Shown here: positions 60,141 through 64,000 of the stretch, piece by piece
Position numbering within the stretch: the stretch's first letter is position 1
Layout of the letters: each line of letters starts with the position of its first letter
Origin: Chrysoperla carnea
Lineage: Eukaryota > Arthropoda > Insecta > Neuroptera > Chrysopidae
Length of the DNA stretch: 64,000 nucleotides
NCBI RefSeq assembly: GCF_905475395.1
Contig: NC_058339.1
Location: 41,549,172-41,613,171 of the forward strand
Direction: 5' to 3'
Position numbers and translations under genes: made by a program
Notes under the pieces: generated by a model
The model's input: only the letters and a program-made list of their open reading frames with translations
What the model was told of the DNA's origin: nothing
The model's database searches: none

Positions 60141-61044
60141 GTAAGAAAATTCTTGTTTTTTATTAATAATTAACGTTTATTAGAAAATAAAACACAATTA
60201 AGCATAATTTTAATTAAGTACTAACTCAATTTTAATGTAATTCGATGTTGAGTCTGTTGCTTCATGTCTCAGGAGTCGTCCATATTGATGACAGCGCCGA
60301 CTGTGCTCAATTTCAGAATTTTATAATATTATATGTGCCCCCTGTCTGTATTTTGATGCATGAAAGCTTTATAAATATTTTGGAAAATGCTTTGCTTTCA
60401 AATTTGGTTAAAAAATTTCATGCAAATTGCAGGAAAAAAGAAAATGTCAAGTGTTTGCAAATGGCGTAGGTATGGAGTCATTAATGATAACTATTGTGAC
60501 ATGTACGGTACCAGTAATGTCTTCGTGTACACATTTATTCGTTGATAGCTACAGTACCGCGTTTTTAAAAATGCTTCATGTATTTTGCTTGTTTTATGTT
60601 TTTTTCTGAATTTTATTTTTTTCACATACACATCTTTTTAAATTTTACAATTTTTGTACATCGCTTTTCTCAAGGTCATAATGCATTTAATAAGTTGTGT
60701 TCTTTTTTTGTCATTTTTATTAGTGGGCTATGAATAATTTTGTATTAAGTGAAAATATATACTTTATTTAAATATGCATTAAGCTGTTAAAAGCTGACAT
60801 ACAATGAGAAATGGTGTAGAAAAATACTTCAATGTTTGCGAATTTATTACTATTATAACGAAACATTTATTCCAATTATGAACATTTTCCAATTTTATGT
60901 AGATTATACGTCAACTGAAAAATTATTGAATGTTAGTGTCTAATGCAATGAAATGCTTGTAGTGAATCGAAGAAATTATTTTTATATTTATACTTACAGA
61001 AATAATAATTAAGAAGAAATAAACGCGGTAAACGCGATAAAATA

Positions 61045-64000
61045 ATGGCCACCGAATTTGATCCAATTAAAATTGAAGGATTGGATAATGAAAATGCAGA
61101 AAATGTAACTGAAATTCAATCATATTTGGATACTTTTAATAAAGAGATTCAAAGTACAGATGGAACAACTATCACACAATTAACAGGTGATCATTTTACA
61201 TTTGAAAAACAAATTTTTATGAAAATTTATGTCAACTAATTGTCTGTAGAGGTCCACACATCCTGTGGATTTATTTTTAACTAAACTATATTCATTAATA
61301 ATTGTTTTGAATTGTTATAAACGATGATAAATTTTCGTTGTTAATTAGAAGTCGAAAAGGAGGATGGAGATGATGACGAAGGTACATATTTTGTGGATCA
61401 AGCTGGACATTATTATTACCAAGCAAAATCTAGTGATCCACCAGTTTTGGAAATACGAGGATCAGAAAATGGTGAAGAAGCTACAGAAGAAGGAGAGAAA
61501 GCTCCTTCGGATAATGAAGAAACTGAAACAGCTGAATTTTTAATACAACGAGAAGAGGATGATGAAGAAGAAGGGGTAAGAAAAGTTAATTCGATTTAAT
61601 TTAATTCATCATTAATTTCTTGAATTCAGGATTTTTAAGTTTATGATACAATATACGAGAGAAATATTATTCGGGTTTGTTAGGACCTTACATTTTGATA
61701 TTTACGTCCTTTGTATTACTAAATTTATTGTTTATAATGCGAATACCTTAAAATGAATTCTGTGGGATTTTGATAACGAATTGAAATGATCACCTTGTTA
61801 AATAAATTGACTCGATTAAGACATCCAAATTTATTAAATAATTATGTTAGAAATGATAAAATTAAACAAAAAGTACGAGGAGTAATATTAAACGATATTT
61901 TTTGATAACTATCTAAATCTAGTAAAAATTTTTAAACAAGGAAAAAATCAATTAACATAAAATTAACAGTGCAAGTATGCAACTACTTGGTTTACTAAAT
62001 AAAAAAACTTTTGACAAAAAGAAAACCGACTTCCAAAGAAAAACTTTTCCAAAACAAATTAATATGCACTAAAAAGTAAAAAACTAACGAAAATATAATG
62101 TAGTTACAATTATTGTTATTTTTGGAGTCGGTGTCAGCCAAGGAAACAACTCTGACAGAACAGTTTGCTACATTAACTTGGCTGACACCGACTTCAAAAA
62201 TTACAATAATTTTAGGTACATTATATTTTCGTTATTTTTTTTACTTTTTAGTGCATATTAATCTACATATCTAAATTAAGCATGCATATTAAGCTACATA
62301 ACTAAAAAATTGACAATAAAACTTAACCCAATGCTGTATTTTCATGAGCAGGATAGACACAAATAATCTAAATATATCCTCCTCCTGCAAAAGTATTTGA
62401 ATATTATATTTGCGGAAAAAAAAAACATGAAACAATATCACCATTCGCTTATGTTTTAACTTAGATTTAAAACACTTTAGATTTAAAACCCAACTTTCTT
62501 TTCCAGACAACAATTATTAACGAATCAGAAGCAAATCAAATGTTAATCAACACTGGTGATGCATTTCAAACAGTAACAATAGTACCATCCGAAAATACGC
62601 CAGGTGAAGTAAGCTATGTGTTAATTGTACAACAACAAGACGATGAAGAAAACAAAATAAACAACAGTGAAACAGATGGGGACCAATCAAATATAAACGT
62701 TTATGATTTCGACGAAAACGAAGAAGGTGGAATGGTGGATTCAGATGCTGAAGATGACAAATCAAAAATTATTAAATTTGTCACACCAAGAAAATCACAA
62801 ACAGTGACACAAGCACATATGTGTAATTATTGTAATTACACGAGCCCTAAACGCTATTTATTATCACGTCACATGAAAAGCCACTCAGAAGAGCGGCCTC
62901 ACAAATGTAGTGTCTGCGAACGTGGTTTTAAAACAATTGCATCATTACAAAATCATGTAAATACACATACTGGAACAAAACCACATCGTTGTAAATATTG
63001 TGAATCTGCTTTTACAACGTCTGGTGAACTTGTGCGACACGTACGCTATCGACACACTCATGAAAAACCACATAAATGTCGAGAATGTAATTACGCATCA
63101 GTTGAATTAAGTAAATTAAAACGTCACATTCGATGTCATACGGGAGAAAGACCGTATCAATGTCCGCATTGCACATACGCTAGTCCTGATACATTCAAAT
63201 TAAAACGTCATTTACGGATACATACGGGTGAAAAACCATATGAGTGTGATATCTGTGCAGCTAGGTTCACACAATCGAATTCGTTAAAAGCACATAAGTT
63301 AATACATAATGTTGCTAATCGTCCAGTATTCCCTTGTGAACTATGTCCAACAACATGTGGACGAAAAACTGATTTACGTATACATGTGCAAAAATTACAT
63401 ACTTCGGATCGTCCGTTAAAATGTAAACGATGTGGAAAATCATTCCCCGATCGTTACAGCTATAAATTACATAATAAAACTCATGAAGGTGAAAAATGTT
63501 TTAAATGTGACTTGTGTCCGTATGCCTCAATATCGGCCCGACATTTGGAATCACATATGTTAATACATACCGATCAGAAGCCTTATCAATGTGATCAATG
63601 TGGGCAGTCGTTTAGACAAAAACAATTATTAAAACGACATCAGAATTTGTATCATAATCCCAATTATGTGCCACCAGCACCTAGAGAAAAAACTCATGAG
63701 TGTCCGGAATGTGGACGAGCATTTAGACATAAAGGAAATTTAATTAGACATATGGCTGTACATGATCCTGAATCAAGTTTACAGGAGAAACAATTAGCTT
63801 TGAAATTAGGACGACAAAAGAAAATACAAATTATTGATGGTCAACAAGTGGAAGTTATGCCTGGTCTTGATAGTGATATGGATGAAGATGATACAGATGT
63901 TGAAGTATCCGCTGTTGAAGGTGCAGACGGACAACAGTACGTTGTATTAGAAGTTATTCAATTTGCTGAAGATGAAGAGGGTGGTGAAAATGATGGAACT
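61045..64000 (+). CDS. CTCF: CTCF-like 11-zinc-finger insulator protein, 3' end beyond window
   Basis: CTCF binds DNA in the nucleus and organises chromatin loops and insulators. Coding exons are 61045-61186, 61349-61575 and 62507 to past 64000. Introns are GT-AG, and phases agree (142 nt, then 227 nt, giving codon 124 at the third exon). The ATG at 61045 has good context (ATAATGGCC) and an in-frame acidic N-terminus. Residues about 229-542 hold eleven consecutive C2H2 fingers. Fingers 2-5 carry CTCF-specific stretches, including TSGELVRH, THEKPHKC, SKLKRHIR and FKLKRHLR with TGERPY/TGEKPY linkers. Finger 11 ends in His (RHMAVH), not the Cys of the vertebrate finger 11. After the fingers come basic LGRQKK and an acidic tail; 621 residues are visible. 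Finger order and linkers separate it from generic C2H2 proteins. The exon 1 donor (ACAG|GTGATC) is the least certain boundary. Confidence 0.95.
61576..62506 (+). other. CTCF intron holding a foldback MITE
   Basis: The intron runs between donor GGG|GTAAGA and acceptor TTTCTTTTCCAG and is 931 bases long. The MITE at 62024-62275 lies inside it in the sense direction. The remainder is AT-rich without recognisable content. Confidence 0.8.
62024..62275. mobile_element. foldback MITE in CTCF intron (AACCGACTTC family)
   Basis: Arms at 62058-62142 and 62177-62262 are inverted copies of about 85 bp around a 34-bp loop, so the RNA would form a long hairpin. AACCGACTTC lies at 62024. The same foldback recurs at 16767-17331. 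The mirrored GGAGTCGGTGTCAGCCAAG next to the loop is the best conserved part. No coding capacity is seen. Confidence 0.8.

Overview
This window is AT-rich insect nuclear DNA. The reasons are GT-AG introns, an insect-style 11-zinc-finger CTCF gene at the right edge, and a dense mix of mariner, hAT, pogo-like and TTAA-target transposon remnants, tRNA-derived SINEs, LINE fragments and a Ty3/gypsy retrotransposon. I cannot name the species. All calls are by eye; no database search or alignment was run.

Right edge (about 60.0-64.0 kb, + strand): CTCF, with a likely 5' UTR exon, three coding exons and a 3' end beyond the window. About 2.2 kb to its left, on the opposite strand, lies a short reading frame with a signal-peptide-like N-terminus that ends at a plausible splice donor (57661-57790). 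It may be the first coding exon of a minus-strand secreted or membrane protein.

1-57 kb: I find no convincing host exon. Two minus-strand sites (near 825 and 32308) put a strong 3' splice site directly against a 5' splice site, the arrangement of recursive ('ratchet') splice sites in very long introns. My working model, an inference, is that most of the window is one giant intron of the minus-strand gene, colonised by transposons.

Mobile elements dominate. The centrepiece (21447-28974) is a 7.5-kb Ty3/gypsy element with 1,454-bp LTRs that differ at one base by eye, a Gag frame, and a Pol frame entered by -1 frameshifting at A AAA AAC just before the Gag stop. It sits inside a tRNA-Leu-like SINE, and both insertions keep their own target duplications. 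Others are a TTAA-flanked element (10884-11437) whose empty site survives in a paralogous repeat at 3743, a 1.4-kb hAT element with an 8-bp duplication, an internally deleted mariner, pogo-like palindromes, several MITE families, two LINE C-terminal remnants, and a 550-bp dispersed family (here R1) with five copies plus one inserted inside another. Between these lies AT-rich sequence in which I recognise nothing.
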